Positions 1 through 9,346 are shown, counted from the first letter of the stretch. The stretch is 64,000 bases of DNA from Rhizobium sp. BK376 (GCF_004341625.1 NZ_SLZG01000001.1:310001-374000), one strand, 5' to 3'. Notes: generated by a model not told the origin, from the sequence alone. Translations and numbers: made by a program.

Positions 1-118
1 GACAGAAGAGTGCAAAGACGACGAAACCAAGCCAGATGCGCACGGCGCGGCGATTGCGGTCCTGCCTTGCGATTTCGCTTAGGACGGCCTGTTCCGAGGT
101 GAAATTTGCGACAGCCAT
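1..118 (-). CDS. ctaA: Heme A synthase CtaA, N-terminal fragment (cut by window edge)
   Basis: Only the first 39 codons are inside the window; the gene continues past base 1. The visible protein has a short polar N-terminus (MAVANFTSEQ) followed by a basic stretch (RQDRNRRAVR) and the start of a membrane segment (IWLGFVVFALF). This matches the beginning of rhizobial CtaA, the membrane enzyme that oxidises heme O to heme A for aa3-type cytochrome oxidase. The identification rests on my recall of the rhizobial N-terminus and on the divergent DUF2842 gene, a common neighbour. The catalytic histidines lie outside the window. Confidence 0.72.
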   Translation of the reverse strand, partial: MAVANFTSEQAVLSEIARQDRNRRAVRIWLGFVVFALFC

Positions 119-246
119 GGTCTCTCCTTCGATCCGCATGTTGATTTGCCCGATAGGGCCGTGCAAAACAAGGCCCAAGGCTTTGCGGCATGCCGTCGCG
201 GAAGAAACGCCGCGCCGATGCCAAAGCCGAAGGGGAGGAAGAAGAC

Positions 247-456
247 ATGCCCGTACGCCTGCGCAAATTCATCGGTACGATCCTGCTGATCGTGCTCGTT
301 CTCGGCTATGCCTGGCTGGCGAATTCTGTCGCGGTTTATGCGCTCGGCAACGCGCCCTGGTGGACGCAGTTCCTCTACTTCCTGCTCACCGGCCTCATCT
401 GGATCCTGCCGGCCATGCTGCTGATCAAGTGGATGGCGGGGCCGAAGAAGCGGTAA
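247..456 (+). CDS. DUF2842 family small membrane protein
   Basis: This 69-residue protein has two hydrophobic segments, at about residues 8-27 and 39-62, and a basic C-terminus (KKR). Size and pattern fit DUF2842, an alphaproteobacterial inner-membrane family of unknown function often found beside ctaA. I chose the ATG at 247 because a GGGGAGGA ribosome binding site lies just before it. An in-frame ATG at 190 would add a highly charged 19-residue leader that is probably the untranslated region. The gene is divergent from ctaA, with about 130 bases between the starts. Confidence 0.7.
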   Translation: MPVRLRKFIGTILLIVLVLGYAWLANSVAVYALGNAPWWTQFLYFLLTGLIWILPAMLLIKWMAGPKKR

Positions 457-545
457 TCCCGCCCCGATTAACGCAGGGATAACCCTGATCGGCGGAAAAT
501 CCGCAAACTTCCGTGCCATAAACCAAAAATAGGCGAGCCAGGCCT

Positions 546-1841
546 ATGGTCTCCAGCGTTTGGATTTACGGGAGACATCCGGTGCAGACGCCGAAGCTGG
601 ATATCGAAACTATGCCGGTCGCTAATGCCGCGCCTGACGGCATCGCTGCGTCGGCACGTCGGGCTGCGAATGACACGCTGCGGATCGAAGTTTTCGACAG
701 CATGGAGCCGCTGGAAAGCGAGTGGCGGGCACTGGAACGCGACAATCTCGCCTCCCTGCATCAGGGCTATGACTGGTGCTCCGCCTGGGTCGCGACCTAC
801 AACAACCCGCTCGCGATCGTGCGCGGCTCGTTCGGCGCTCGGACGGCCTTCATCCTGCCGCTGGAAATCGTCCGCGCCAATATGGTGCGCAGCGCCCAGT
901 TCATCGCCGCGCGTCGTAGCAATATCAATACGGGACTGTTTTCGCGGGAATTCCTCGAAGCGGCAGAAGGCGGGCTGACGGCCTCGCAGCGGGACGCGAT
1001 CGCGCAAGCGCTGCAGGGCAAGGCCGATCTCGTGGTCCTGCAGAACATGCCATTGGGCTGGCGCGGGCGCAGGAGCCTCCTCTCCCATATGCCGCTGGTC
1101 GAAAACCAGAACCATGCCTTCCAGCTGCCCTTCCTCTCCTCTTTCGACGAGACGCTGAAGCAGCTGAACGCCAAGCGCCGGCGCAAGAAGAACCGTCAGC
1201 AGACGCGGCTGCTGCAGGATCTCGGCGGCTTCGAGCATATTGCCGGCGGGCCTGTTGACGAGCAGCATATGCTTCTCGATCTCTTCTTCCAGCAGAAGGC
1301 CGTTCGCTTCAAGGAGGCGGGGCTGCCTGATGTCTTCCAGTCGCCTGACGCAAAGGCCTTCCTGCATCGGCTGATCGATAGCGTCCGGAGCGACCCGTCT
1401 TCCGTGCCGCTCGAAATGCATGCGGTCCGGCTAAAGGGCACGCATGAGGGACACGTCCCGGCGGTTGCCGCGATCTCGCGCAAGGGCGATCATGTCATCT
1501 GCCAGTTCACCTCGATCGACGAAACCGTCGTGCCGGCATCGAGCCCAGGCGAGTTGCTGTTCTGGGTGATGATCGAGCATTTCCACAAGCAGGATGTCGC
1601 GCTCTTCGACTTCGGCATCGGCGACCAGCTTTACAAGCGCTCCTGGTGTCCTGCCGAAACGGTGCAGTATGATGCCATCCTGCCGATCTCGGCCCTCGGC
1701 CATGTCGCAGCCTTCGCGCAGCGCGGCGTCACGCGGACCAAGGCAGCGATCAAGGCCAATCCGAAGATCTATGGCTTCATCCAGCGGCTGAGGTCACAGG
1801 CAAGCCATGCGCCGACCGCCGAGCCGGTGGACAAGGATTAA
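546..1841 (+). CDS. CelD/BcsL-like GNAT acyltransferase
   Basis: This 431-residue soluble protein resembles the CelD-like N-acyltransferases (Acetyltransf_6 / FemAB-like fold) found with polysaccharide genes. The basic stretch RRRKKNRQQT at 211-220 and the DFGIGD motif near 355-360, in the second half of the fold, are typical. The first 40 residues are low complexity and an in-frame ATG at 612 is a possible alternative start. It precedes a DUF4279 gene by 8 bases and lies next to an exopolysaccharide cluster, so a role in acylating a sugar or its lipid-linked precursor is likely but inferred. Caulobacter HfsK is a comparable enzyme in a holdfast pathway. Confidence 0.68.
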   Translation: MVSSVWIYGRHPVQTPKLDIETMPVANAAPDGIAASARRAANDTLRIEVFDSMEPLESEWRALERDNLASLHQGYDWCSAWVATYNNPLAIVRGSFGARTAFILPLEIVRANMVRSAQFIAARRSNINTGLFSREFLEAAEGGLTASQRDAIAQALQGKADLVVLQNMPLGWRGRRSLLSHMPLVENQNHAFQLPFLSSFDETLKQLNAKRRRKKNRQQTRLLQDLGGFEHIAGGPVDEQHMLLDLFFQQKAVRFKEAGLPDVFQSPDAKAFLHRLIDSVRSDPSSVPLEMHAVRLKGTHEGHVPAVAAISRKGDHVICQFTSIDETVVPASSPGELLFWVMIEHFHKQDVALFDFGIGDQLYKRSWCPAETVQYDAILPISALGHVAAFAQRGVTRTKAAIKANPKIYGFIQRLRSQASHAPTAEPVDKD

Positions 1842-1849
1842 GAAACGCT

Positions 1850-2275
1850 ATGGCTGAGGTACATGAAAGCGCCGCATCTCTCCGTTTTCATGGGGACGAC
1901 ATTGATCCCGAAGAGATATCGCGCATCCTCGGCTGCCAGCCGACGAGCGGCGCGAAAAAAGGCGGTCTTTGGACCACGCCCAACGGGACACAAGTCGTGG
2001 CTCGGACGGGCCGCTGGCTGCTAAAAACGCCCCAGGAAAGCCCCGGCGATCTCGACAAGCAGGTGGCCGCGCTCTTTGCCGACTTAAGGGATGACCTCGA
2101 CGCGTGGAAGGCGCTTGCGGGGCGCTTTCGCGGCAACATTTTCGTCGGCCTGTTCCTCTCCACCTATAATGAAGGAATTGGTCTCTCTCCGAACACGCTC
2201 AGTGCAATCGGATTGCGTGGATTGGAACTCCAGCTCGACATCTACAGTGGCCGCGACGACCCGGAGATCGACTAA
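1850..2275 (+). CDS. DUF4279 domain-containing protein
   Basis: This 141-residue soluble protein matches the DUF4279 pattern. It has an N-terminal beta strand (LRFHG) followed by DIDPEEISRILGCQPT, a central tryptophan-rich strand (TGRWLLKTP), and a C-terminal segment of about 60 residues ending in a strand (LELQLDIY). The function of the family is unknown. It starts 8 bases after the CelD-like gene, so the two are probably co-transcribed. It converges on the co-polymerase gene that ends at 2322, and no clear terminator hairpin was seen between them. Confidence 0.65.
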   Translation: MAEVHESAASLRFHGDDIDPEEISRILGCQPTSGAKKGGLWTTPNGTQVVARTGRWLLKTPQESPGDLDKQVAALFADLRDDLDAWKALAGRFRGNIFVGLFLSTYNEGIGLSPNTLSAIGLRGLELQLDIYSGRDDPEID

Positions 2276-2321
2276 AGCCGTCCAGTATAAGTTTGCTGAG
2301 CAGGACAGGCGAGCGCTTACG

Positions 2322-4511
2322 TCACGCAGCGTGGCGCTGCGTGCCCGGTTCGCCCTCGTCGCGCCAGCCGGACATCAGGATCAGATGTTCGTAGCCGGCC
2401 TTCTGGAATTCCGTCATTGCCGCAACGAATTGCTTCTCGTCAGGCTCCGGCATGGAGAGGACGATCTCGACATCCTTGTTGCGGGTTAGCCGTGCGACGC
2501 CATCGACATCGGCAGCGCCGCACTCGACCAGCACCAGATCATAGGCAGAAGACAGCGCTTCGAGGATGATCGACAGGCGGTCGGCTCCGCGCATGGCGCG
2601 GCGGAGATCGCTGGTTCCTTGCGGAACGAGATGGGCGTCGGACAACCGGTCCGGATGGATGGTGTCGACAAAGGCTGCTTCATTGCAAAGCAGATCGGTG
2701 ATACCGGGCAGATCCGCCGCTTCAGCCATCAGCCGCGTCGGGCAGCCGGTGCCGGTCATGTCGACGAGGACGATACGGTGACCCGTATCGGCAATCGTGC
2801 GCGCCAGCATCACCGATGCCGTAGAGCCGTTGTCACCGCTCGGTGAGATTGCCGCCACGATCTTCGTATCCAGTCGGATGAGATAGTCGGCAACGGACTG
2901 GATCGAAAAGTCCTCTTCCTCCTCGGCAGGGGCGGACTGTTCGACATGAACGGATTCTTCCATTTCCCGAGCCAGTTCCTCGTCTGCCGCAACCGAGAGC
3001 ATGCTCGCGGGTACATCGGCACGCTGGGCGACCGGCGCCGCGGCAACAGTCTCCCGCTCGACGACCTTCTCCCTGGCGTCGGTCGTTTCGGCTTCGACTT
3101 TGCCGGTTGGGCGCAGGGCGCGGCCGCTGAAGAGCTCCATCAGCATGATGACGATCGAGCTTAGGATAAAGGTTGCGAGCGTGGCGACGACGACGATCGG
3201 CCCGACCTTCGGAAAATAGGGATCGACCGGCTCGACAGCCTTGGAAACGACGCGGGCGTCGGCCGGGCTGGAGTTCTTGTCGGCGCGGGATGCGGCCTCG
3301 CGGTAGCGGGCAAGATAGGTCTCGAGCAGTTGGCGCTGGGCGGTCGCCTCGCGCTCCAGCGCGTTGAGGCCGACCGTGCTTTCGCCTGCCTGGGCGCTGG
3401 CGGCCTTGAGCTTGTCGGCCTGCTGCATCAGCTGCTGCTCGCGCAGATCGGCAACCTTCGCCTCGTTTTCGATGCTGGCGAGGATTTTCTGGGTCTCACG
3501 ATCGATCTGCTGGCGGATGTCGGCGAGCTGGGCGCGCAGGGCCTTCAGGCGCGGATGCCCGTCCATCAGCGTCGTGGAGAGATCGGAGATCTGCGATTCC
3601 AGATTGGACTCTGTCGCCTTCAGGCGCTGCATGTTCTGCGAGCCGGAAACATCGGCAAGCGTATCGGTTGATCGGCCGGTGGAGAGCGCATTGCGGACTG
3701 CCTGTGCACGCGCCTCGGCATTGGCCTTGTCGCCGCGAACCTGGGCGAGCTGGCCGGAGATATCGGAGAGCTGCTGGCCGGCAAAGGTGTTGGTATCGCT
3801 GGTCTGCAGCAGGCCATTGGCGGAACGATAGTCGGCCACCTTCTTCTCTGCGTCGCTGACCTTCTGGCGCAGGTTTTCGATTTCAGGCTCCAGCCAGCGG
3901 GTCGCCTCGGAGTTGGAGTCCAGCTTCGCGCCGCTCTGCATGGAGAGGTAGACCTGCGCCATCGCGTTCGGGACGCTTGCGGCAAGCTGCGGGTCGCGGG
4001 AGGTGAAGGTGATGCCGATGACGCGGGAGCTGTTGATCTGGTAGACCTGCAGGCGATCGGTGAAAGCGTCCAGCATGCGCTCTTCAGGCGCCTTGTCCAT
4101 GACGCTCTTCTTAAGGTGCAGCAGGACCAGGATCTTCGACATGGCCGAGCTTTCGTCGGGAGCCTCGAATTCCGGCTGATCGTAAAGCTTCAGATTGGTG
4201 ATGACCTGCTTGATGAGATCGGCCGACTGAAGAATCTGCACCTGACTGGCGATATTGAGTTCATCGAGAACATTGCTCGACGTCGCATCCGCCCCTCCGG
4301 GCGCCGTCGTCGCAAAGGCCGGAGCGCGCTGCTCGATGAGAATACGGGTTTCGCTGCGATATTCGGGGGAGACGAGTTTGGCGATCACCAATGCGGCGCA
4401 AGCACCAATGACGGTGATGATCAGGACCCTTACGCGCCGCTGCCAGACAGCTCGAAAAAGCTGACCAAGATCAATATCCACATCCTGCTGGCTGCTGTTT
4501 ACGCCGGACAT
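2322..4511 (-). CDS. Wzc/GumC-like polysaccharide co-polymerase with degenerate kinase domain
   Basis: This 729-residue protein has the polysaccharide co-polymerase 2a layout. A Wzz domain carries the first membrane segment at about 29-47, long periplasmic coiled coils run at about 205-405, and a second membrane segment lies at about 436-460. A cytoplasmic P-loop-like domain then runs to the end. In that domain the Walker A region reads SGDNGST (558-564) and lacks the lysine of a GxxxxGK[ST] loop, and the C-terminus has no tyrosine cluster. It therefore looks like a pseudo-kinase PCP that controls chain length and export without autophosphorylation (inference). I start it at ATG 4511; an upstream frame adds only 18 unlikely residues. 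It is divergent from the Wza-like gene. Confidence 0.82.
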   Translation of the reverse strand: MSGVNSSQQDVDIDLGQLFRAVWQRRVRVLIITVIGACAALVIAKLVSPEYRSETRILIEQRAPAFATTAPGGADATSSNVLDELNIASQVQILQSADLIKQVITNLKLYDQPEFEAPDESSAMSKILVLLHLKKSVMDKAPEERMLDAFTDRLQVYQINSSRVIGITFTSRDPQLAASVPNAMAQVYLSMQSGAKLDSNSEATRWLEPEIENLRQKVSDAEKKVADYRSANGLLQTSDTNTFAGQQLSDISGQLAQVRGDKANAEARAQAVRNALSTGRSTDTLADVSGSQNMQRLKATESNLESQISDLSTTLMDGHPRLKALRAQLADIRQQIDRETQKILASIENEAKVADLREQQLMQQADKLKAASAQAGESTVGLNALEREATAQRQLLETYLARYREAASRADKNSSPADARVVSKAVEPVDPYFPKVGPIVVVATLATFILSSIVIMLMELFSGRALRPTGKVEAETTDAREKVVERETVAAAPVAQRADVPASMLSVAADEELAREMEESVHVEQSAPAEEEEDFSIQSVADYLIRLDTKIVAAISPSGDNGSTASVMLARTIADTGHRIVLVDMTGTGCPTRLMAEAADLPGITDLLCNEAAFVDTIHPDRLSDAHLVPQGTSDLRRAMRGADRLSIILEALSSAYDLVLVECGAADVDGVARLTRNKDVEIVLSMPEPDEKQFVAAMTEFQKAGYEHLILMSGWRDEGEPGTQRHAA

Positions 4512-4707
4512 ACCCGTACTCCACACTATGAGTTCGCGAAAGCGTAAACGACCATGGTAACGCAACGGTTAATATTGGCCCTTCCCCGGCGTTACTGGCC
4601 CCATGTTACTTGTCGTAACGATATCAAATGGAATTGATCGGCCTCTTTACCCGCTGTTAACCCTAACGGATCGATAACAGCGTCATGATTTCCATCTTCC
4701 TGTGAGC
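4512..4707. promoter_or_regulatory. Divergent promoter region of the polysaccharide locus
   Basis: These 196 bases separate the oppositely oriented co-polymerase and Wza-like genes and must hold both promoters. The hexamer GTAACG or its complement occurs at 4557-4562, 4590-4595 and 4615-4620, the last two as an inverted pair. This could be a regulator site, but no regulator can be named from the sequence alone. Confidence 0.45.
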
Positions 4708-5289
4708 ATGCGGATGTCTTTCGCAAAGCCTAAGATTGTTCTGGCCCTCGGCATGGCTGCGCTCGGCGTAGGCCTCACCGGCTGCATGAGCTATCAGCCC
4801 GCGCCGCGGGCTTTCAATCAGGCAACGATCCAGCCCTATACGCTGGATAGCGGCGATCGGCTGCGCGTCACCGTCTTCGATCAGGAAGGCCTGACCAACA
4901 CCTATACGGTGGATCAGGCCGGTTACATCTCCTTCCCGCTGATCGGTCAAGTCACCGCTCGGGGACGCACCATGCAGCAGCTTTCCGGCGAGATCGCCCA
5001 GAAGCTTCGGCAGGGCTATGTGCGTGATCCTGACGTCACGATCGACGTCGATCGTTATCGCTCGGTCTACATCATGGGCGAAGTTGGCCAGCCGGGCCAA
5101 TATTCGTACGTGCCGGGCATGACGATCCAGAATGCTGTCGCAGTTGCAGGCGGATTCTCGAGCCGCGCCAACCAGGGCACTGTCGACGTTACCCGCAAGA
5201 TCAACGGTCAGGTCATGACCGGGCGCGTCAACATTTCCAATCCGGTGCTCGCAGGCGATACGATCTACGTTCGTGAACGGTTGTTCTAA
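4708..5289 (+). CDS. Wza/GumB-like polysaccharide export lipoprotein
   Basis: This roughly 193-residue protein starts with a signal peptide ending in a lipobox (LTGC, lipidated Cys about residue 26). A polysaccharide export domain follows at about 43-115 (LDSGDRLRVTVFDQ), then one SLBB-like ligand-binding domain (VYIMGEVGQPGQY). It should form the outer-membrane exit for a surface polysaccharide. It is short, like the ExoF/GumB/HfsD group with few SLBB repeats, and lacks the long C-terminal helix of E. coli Wza. GTG 4702, ATG 4708 and ATG 4714 are all in frame; no strong ribosome binding site decides between them. A GT4 gene follows 6 bases later. Confidence 0.85.
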   Translation: MRMSFAKPKIVLALGMAALGVGLTGCMSYQPAPRAFNQATIQPYTLDSGDRLRVTVFDQEGLTNTYTVDQAGYISFPLIGQVTARGRTMQQLSGEIAQKLRQGYVRDPDVTIDVDRYRSVYIMGEVGQPGQYSYVPGMTIQNAVAVAGGFSSRANQGTVDVTRKINGQVMTGRVNISNPVLAGDTIYVRERLF

Positions 5290-5295
5290 CCATTC

Positions 5296-6447
5296 ATGAA
5301 CACCCCCCGCCCCCTCCGCATCCTTCATTGCTTCAGGTCCCCGGTCGGCGGAATTTTCCGCCATGTGCGCGATCTGGCGGAGGAGCACAGCAAGGCGGGA
5401 CATGATGTCGGCATATTGTGCGACAGCTCGACCGGCGGCGAACATGAGGATCGGCTGTTCGATGACATTCGTCCTTATTTGTCGCTCGGGCTGACGCGGA
5501 TGCCGATCCAGCGCTCCGTCAGCCCGGCGGATTTCGGGGCGCTGTGGGAAGGTTACAAGACAGTCAAAAGTTTGCGGCCGGACGTGCTGCATGGGCATGG
5601 CGCCAAGGGCGGCCTGCTTGCACGCGTCATCGGCTCAGCCCTGCGGGTGAACAGGTATCGCGTAGCCCGCCTTTATACGCCGCATGGCGGCAGCCTGCAT
5701 TTCTCTCCCACCATGCCGCAGGGCAAGCTGGTGCTGTTTCTGGAGCGCTTGCAGGAGCATTTTACCGACGCGCTGATCTTCATCTGCGATTTCGAACGGC
5801 AGACTTACGAGCGCAAGGTCGGCATCCCCAAGGCGAAGACGAGACTGATCTACAATGGCATCAACGAGCGCGACTTCAGACCCATACCCACACGGTCCGA
5901 CTCGGTCCATTTTGTCTATATCGGCATGCTTCGGGACCTTAAGGGTCCCGATCTCTTTGTGGACGCCTTTGCCAAGACCGAGCGGCGCGTCGGGCGGCCG
6001 CTGTCGGCGCTGATGATTGGGGACGGGCCGGATCGCGACAAATATCGCACCATGATGGTCGAGCGTGGCCTCGGGCATCGCATCGGGATATTGCCGGCCA
6101 TGCGCATCGATGAAGCCTTCGCCATGTCGCAGAACGTCGTCGTGCCCTCGCGCGCCGAATCCATGCCCTACATCGTGCTCGAGGCACTTGCGGCCAGCAA
6201 GGCGGTCATCGCTTCCAGAGTGGGTGGTATTCCAGAAGCACTTGGGCTGGAAAGCCCGGCTTTGGCCGAGCCGGACAATGCCGATGATCTGGCGCGGGTC
6301 ATGGCAGAGGCCGTGGTCACACCACGGTGGGGAGATCGTGTCATGCCCCCCACTGAATCCATCAAGTCTGTCTTCTCCGCGCCCGTTATGGCACGGGATG
6401 TCCTAAAACTGTACTATGAAATACTTGGCATTCGTGGCGATGCGTAA
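5296..6447 (+). CDS. GT4 family glycosyltransferase
   Basis: This 383-residue protein has the two-Rossmann GT-B fold. The N-terminal half carries an acceptor-side glycine motif (SPVGGIFRH, 15-23). The C-terminal half has the nucleotide-sugar signature E-x7-E in ESMPYIVLE (288-296) plus the IGDGPDR loop (241-247). It probably adds a sugar to the lipid-linked repeat unit at the cytoplasmic face of the inner membrane; donor and acceptor cannot be read from sequence. It is 6 bases downstream of the export lipoprotein gene and 80 bases upstream of the initiating transferase, so it likely belongs to the same operon. Confidence 0.85.
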   Translation: MNTPRPLRILHCFRSPVGGIFRHVRDLAEEHSKAGHDVGILCDSSTGGEHEDRLFDDIRPYLSLGLTRMPIQRSVSPADFGALWEGYKTVKSLRPDVLHGHGAKGGLLARVIGSALRVNRYRVARLYTPHGGSLHFSPTMPQGKLVLFLERLQEHFTDALIFICDFERQTYERKVGIPKAKTRLIYNGINERDFRPIPTRSDSVHFVYIGMLRDLKGPDLFVDAFAKTERRVGRPLSALMIGDGPDRDKYRTMMVERGLGHRIGILPAMRIDEAFAMSQNVVVPSRAESMPYIVLEALAASKAVIASRVGGIPEALGLESPALAEPDNADDLARVMAEAVVTPRWGDRVMPPTESIKSVFSAPVMARDVLKLYYEILGIRGDA

Positions 6448-6527
6448 AATTTAACCTTTTCTTCTAAGCGTTCCTTAGGTGCTTTTCTGCTAGGTCGATT
6501 TCCGGCGAGGACCGGATATTCAAGACC

Positions 6528-8090
6528 ATGAATCAGATAGACAAGCCTGAGCAATTCAACATCGAAAACATTCGCAGGCAGGTCTCCGAAGTACGGGCCC
6601 GGTCGGCTGACGAAAAGGCAGGCGAGACTACGCCTCCTGCCATCAATCCGTTTGCAGCCAAGATCGCCGAGCAGTTCCGCGAAGCCAACCAGACGCCTTC
6701 GATCATCATCGGGCAGTTTCGGCTTTTCGAGTTCCTGTCATTTCTCGCCATCGGACTTGGTGTCTCCTATGCCTATATCGATGCGTACGTGCAGCCCTTC
6801 CTGATCCAGGCGGCCGTCGCGATCGGGCTGTCTGCACTGACCGTCTTCATCCTGCAGGTGGTCGACGCCTATCAGATCCCGGCGCTTCGCGCTCCGCTTC
6901 ATTGCGTGCGACGTCTGTTGCTGGCCTGGGGGGCATCCTTCATCCCGCTTCTCGTCCTGGTCGCGCTGCTGCGGGCCGGCTCGATATATTCCCCGCGCCT
7001 GCTCATTACCTGGCTTCTGACCGGTATCGTCTTCCTGTTCGTCGAGCGTATCGCCTTTGCCTATGGCATTCGCAACTGGACCAGAAACGGCGTCATGGAG
7101 CGACGAGCCGTCATCGTTGGCGGCGGCGAACCGGCCAGAGACTTGATCCGTGCGCTCGAAAGCCAGCAGGACAATGATATCCGCATCTGCGGCATTTTCG
7201 ATGACCGCGGCGAAGGCCGCTCGCCGGTCGTCGTCGCCGGTTATCCGAAGCTCGGCACAGTCGTCGAACTGGTCGAATTCGCCCGGGTTGCCCGCATCGA
7301 CATGCTGATCATCGCGCTGCCGATGAGCGCCGAGAACCGCATTCTCCAGCTTCTGAAGAAGCTTTGGGTGCTGCCTGTCGATATCCGGCTGGCTGCCCAT
7401 GCCAACAAGCTGCGGTTCCGCCCGCGCGCCTATTCCCACGTCGGCGCCGTGCCGATGCTCGACATCTTCAACAAGCCGATCCGCGATTGGGATTCCGTCG
7501 CCAAGCGGATCTTCGACGTCTTCTTCAGCCTGGTTGCGCTTTCGCTTCTCTGGCCGGTCATGATCGGGGCTGCGATCGCCGTCAAGACGACGTCCAAGGG
7601 GCCGGTCTTTTTCATGCAGAAGCGTCACGGCTTCAACAACGAGATCATCAAGGTCTTCAAGTTCCGCTCGATGTACACCAACATGAGCGATCCGTCGGCG
7701 CGCAACGCTGTCACGAAGAACGATCCGCGCGTCACGCCGGTCGGCCGCTTCCTGCGCAAGTCCTCGATCGACGAACTGCCACAGCTTTTCAACGTGCTGA
7801 TGGGAAGCCTATCTCTCGTCGGCCCGCGCCCGCATGCCGTCCTCGCGCAGAGCCATGACCGCACCTATGCCGACGTCGTCGAAGGCTATTTCGCGCGCCA
7901 TCGCGTCAAGCCGGGCGTAACCGGCTGGGCGCAGATCAACGGCTGGCGCGGCGAGATCGACAATGACGACAAGATCAAGTTCCGCACCGCCTACGACCTC
8001 TTCTACATCGAGAACTGGTCTTTGTTCTTCGACCTGAAAATCCTCTTCCTGACGCCCTTCCGCCTGCTCAACACGGAAAATGCATATTGA
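6528..8090 (+). CDS. WcaJ/ExoY-type undecaprenyl-phosphate sugar phosphotransferase
   Basis: This 520-residue protein fits polyprenyl-glycosylphosphotransferases that start repeat-unit synthesis by moving a sugar-1-phosphate to undecaprenyl phosphate. Several membrane segments lie at about 64-180, then a CoA-binding-like Rossmann segment (AVIVGGGEPARDL, about 194-206). The catalytic sugar-transferase domain starts near 320 with KRIFDVFFS and continues through KVFKFRSM, DELPQLFNVL, GPRPHA and PGVTGWAQINGWRG. Length and order match WcaJ/HfsE. Its stop overlaps a possible TTG start of the Wzy-like gene. It is the committed step for the locus. Confidence 0.9.
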   Translation: MNQIDKPEQFNIENIRRQVSEVRARSADEKAGETTPPAINPFAAKIAEQFREANQTPSIIIGQFRLFEFLSFLAIGLGVSYAYIDAYVQPFLIQAAVAIGLSALTVFILQVVDAYQIPALRAPLHCVRRLLLAWGASFIPLLVLVALLRAGSIYSPRLLITWLLTGIVFLFVERIAFAYGIRNWTRNGVMERRAVIVGGGEPARDLIRALESQQDNDIRICGIFDDRGEGRSPVVVAGYPKLGTVVELVEFARVARIDMLIIALPMSAENRILQLLKKLWVLPVDIRLAAHANKLRFRPRAYSHVGAVPMLDIFNKPIRDWDSVAKRIFDVFFSLVALSLLWPVMIGAAIAVKTTSKGPVFFMQKRHGFNNEIIKVFKFRSMYTNMSDPSARNAVTKNDPRVTPVGRFLRKSSIDELPQLFNVLMGSLSLVGPRPHAVLAQSHDRTYADVVEGYFARHRVKPGVTGWAQINGWRGEIDNDDKIKFRTAYDLFYIENWSLFFDLKILFLTPFRLLNTENAY

Positions 8091-9346
8091 GCGCTATCGC
8101 AACCACTACGCTGCACGTTCCGCAGCCGCAGCTTGCCGCCATGCGTCTTGTCGGCACAGCTTGCGTTGCGTTCGGTGTCTTTCTCTCCGGCTTCGTCATT
8201 GACGAGCCGGCGCCGTACGAGCTTTGGCTGACGCTTCTGATCGGCGTCTGGTTCATTCTGGGTCTGCGCATTTCGCGCAGCACCGCGCCGCTATTGGCCC
8301 TGTTCCTCACATTCAACGTCGGCGGCATGCTGTCGATGACGCAGATGCGGGATCTCACCAGCAGCGAAATGGACGCCCCCATTTATATTGCGGTGTCGAC
8401 GTTCCTTGCGCTCAGCTCCGTGTTCTTCGCAGCCATCGTCGAAGACAATGCCAATCGCCCGCCGCTGATCTTCAAGACGCTGACGGTCGCGGCAATCATC
8501 ACTTCGATACTCGGGATCATCGGCTATTTCCACGCCCTGCCCGGCTTCGAGATCTTCACGCGCTACGACCGCGCCATGGGCGCTTTCCAGGACCCGAACG
8601 TGTTCGGACCCTATCTGGCCGCGCCCGCGCTCTATCTGATGCATGGCATCCTGATCGGCGATCTGAAGAAGGCGCCGCTGAAGACGGTTGGCCTTGCGAT
8701 CCTCGCATTCGGCATATTCCTGTCCTTCTCGCGTGCCGCCTGGGCGCTCTTTGCATTTGCCGCCGCGATGCTGATTTTCATCATGCTGCTCAAGCATCGC
8801 AGCAACGCCTTCCGCCTGCGCATCCTGATCATGTCGCTGACCGCCGTCATCCTTATGGTCACGGTGCTTGTTATCGCGCTGCAGTTCCATCAGGTCAGCG
8901 ACCTCTTCTCGCAAAGGACGCAGCTGGTGCAGGATTATGACGGCGGCCACCTGGGGCGCTTCGAGCGTCACCGCATCGGCTTCACGATGTCGATGGAGAA
9001 GCCGCTCGGCATCGGCCCGCTGGTCTTTGCGACCATGTTCAACGAGGACGAGCACAATATCTGGCTGAAGACGCTGACCACCTATGGCTGGCTGGGCTTC
9101 TTCTGCTGGGTCACCATGATCTGCTGGACGATCTATATCGGCTTTCGCTGCCTGCTCAAGGAGCGGCCGTGGCAGCCCTACGTGATGATCGCCTGGATCG
9201 TCATTCTCGGCCATGTGGGCATCGGCAACGTCATCGACACCGACCACTGGCGCCATCTCTACATGCTGATCGGGATCGTCTGGGGCTGCTGGGCGCTGGA
9301 ACAACGCCATCAGCATCGCCTCGCCCGGGGAGAAATCGTGACATGA
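8087..9346 (+). CDS. Wzy/O-antigen ligase family membrane polymerase
   Basis: This roughly 419-residue protein has about ten hydrophobic segments and a large periplasmic loop before residue 330, with features of the O-antigen ligase/polymerase family (AMGAFQDPNVFGPYL at about 164-178, FSRAAW at about 214-219). It probably polymerises lipid-linked repeat units in the periplasm. The frame opens with a TTG overlapping the WcaJ stop (TTGA); the first ATG is at 8141 (19th codon) and is an alternative start. The end overlaps the next glycosyltransferase by ATGA. Polymerase and ligase cannot be told apart by sequence, but the cluster context favours polymerase. Confidence 0.78.
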   Translation: MSAIATTTLHVPQPQLAAMRLVGTACVAFGVFLSGFVIDEPAPYELWLTLLIGVWFILGLRISRSTAPLLALFLTFNVGGMLSMTQMRDLTSSEMDAPIYIAVSTFLALSSVFFAAIVEDNANRPPLIFKTLTVAAIITSILGIIGYFHALPGFEIFTRYDRAMGAFQDPNVFGPYLAAPALYLMHGILIGDLKKAPLKTVGLAILAFGIFLSFSRAAWALFAFAAAMLIFIMLLKHRSNAFRLRILIMSLTAVILMVTVLVIALQFHQVSDLFSQRTQLVQDYDGGHLGRFERHRIGFTMSMEKPLGIGPLVFATMFNEDEHNIWLKTLTTYGWLGFFCWVTMICWTIYIGFRCLLKERPWQPYVMIAWIVILGHVGIGNVIDTDHWRHLYMLIGIVWGCWALEQRHQHRLARGEIVT

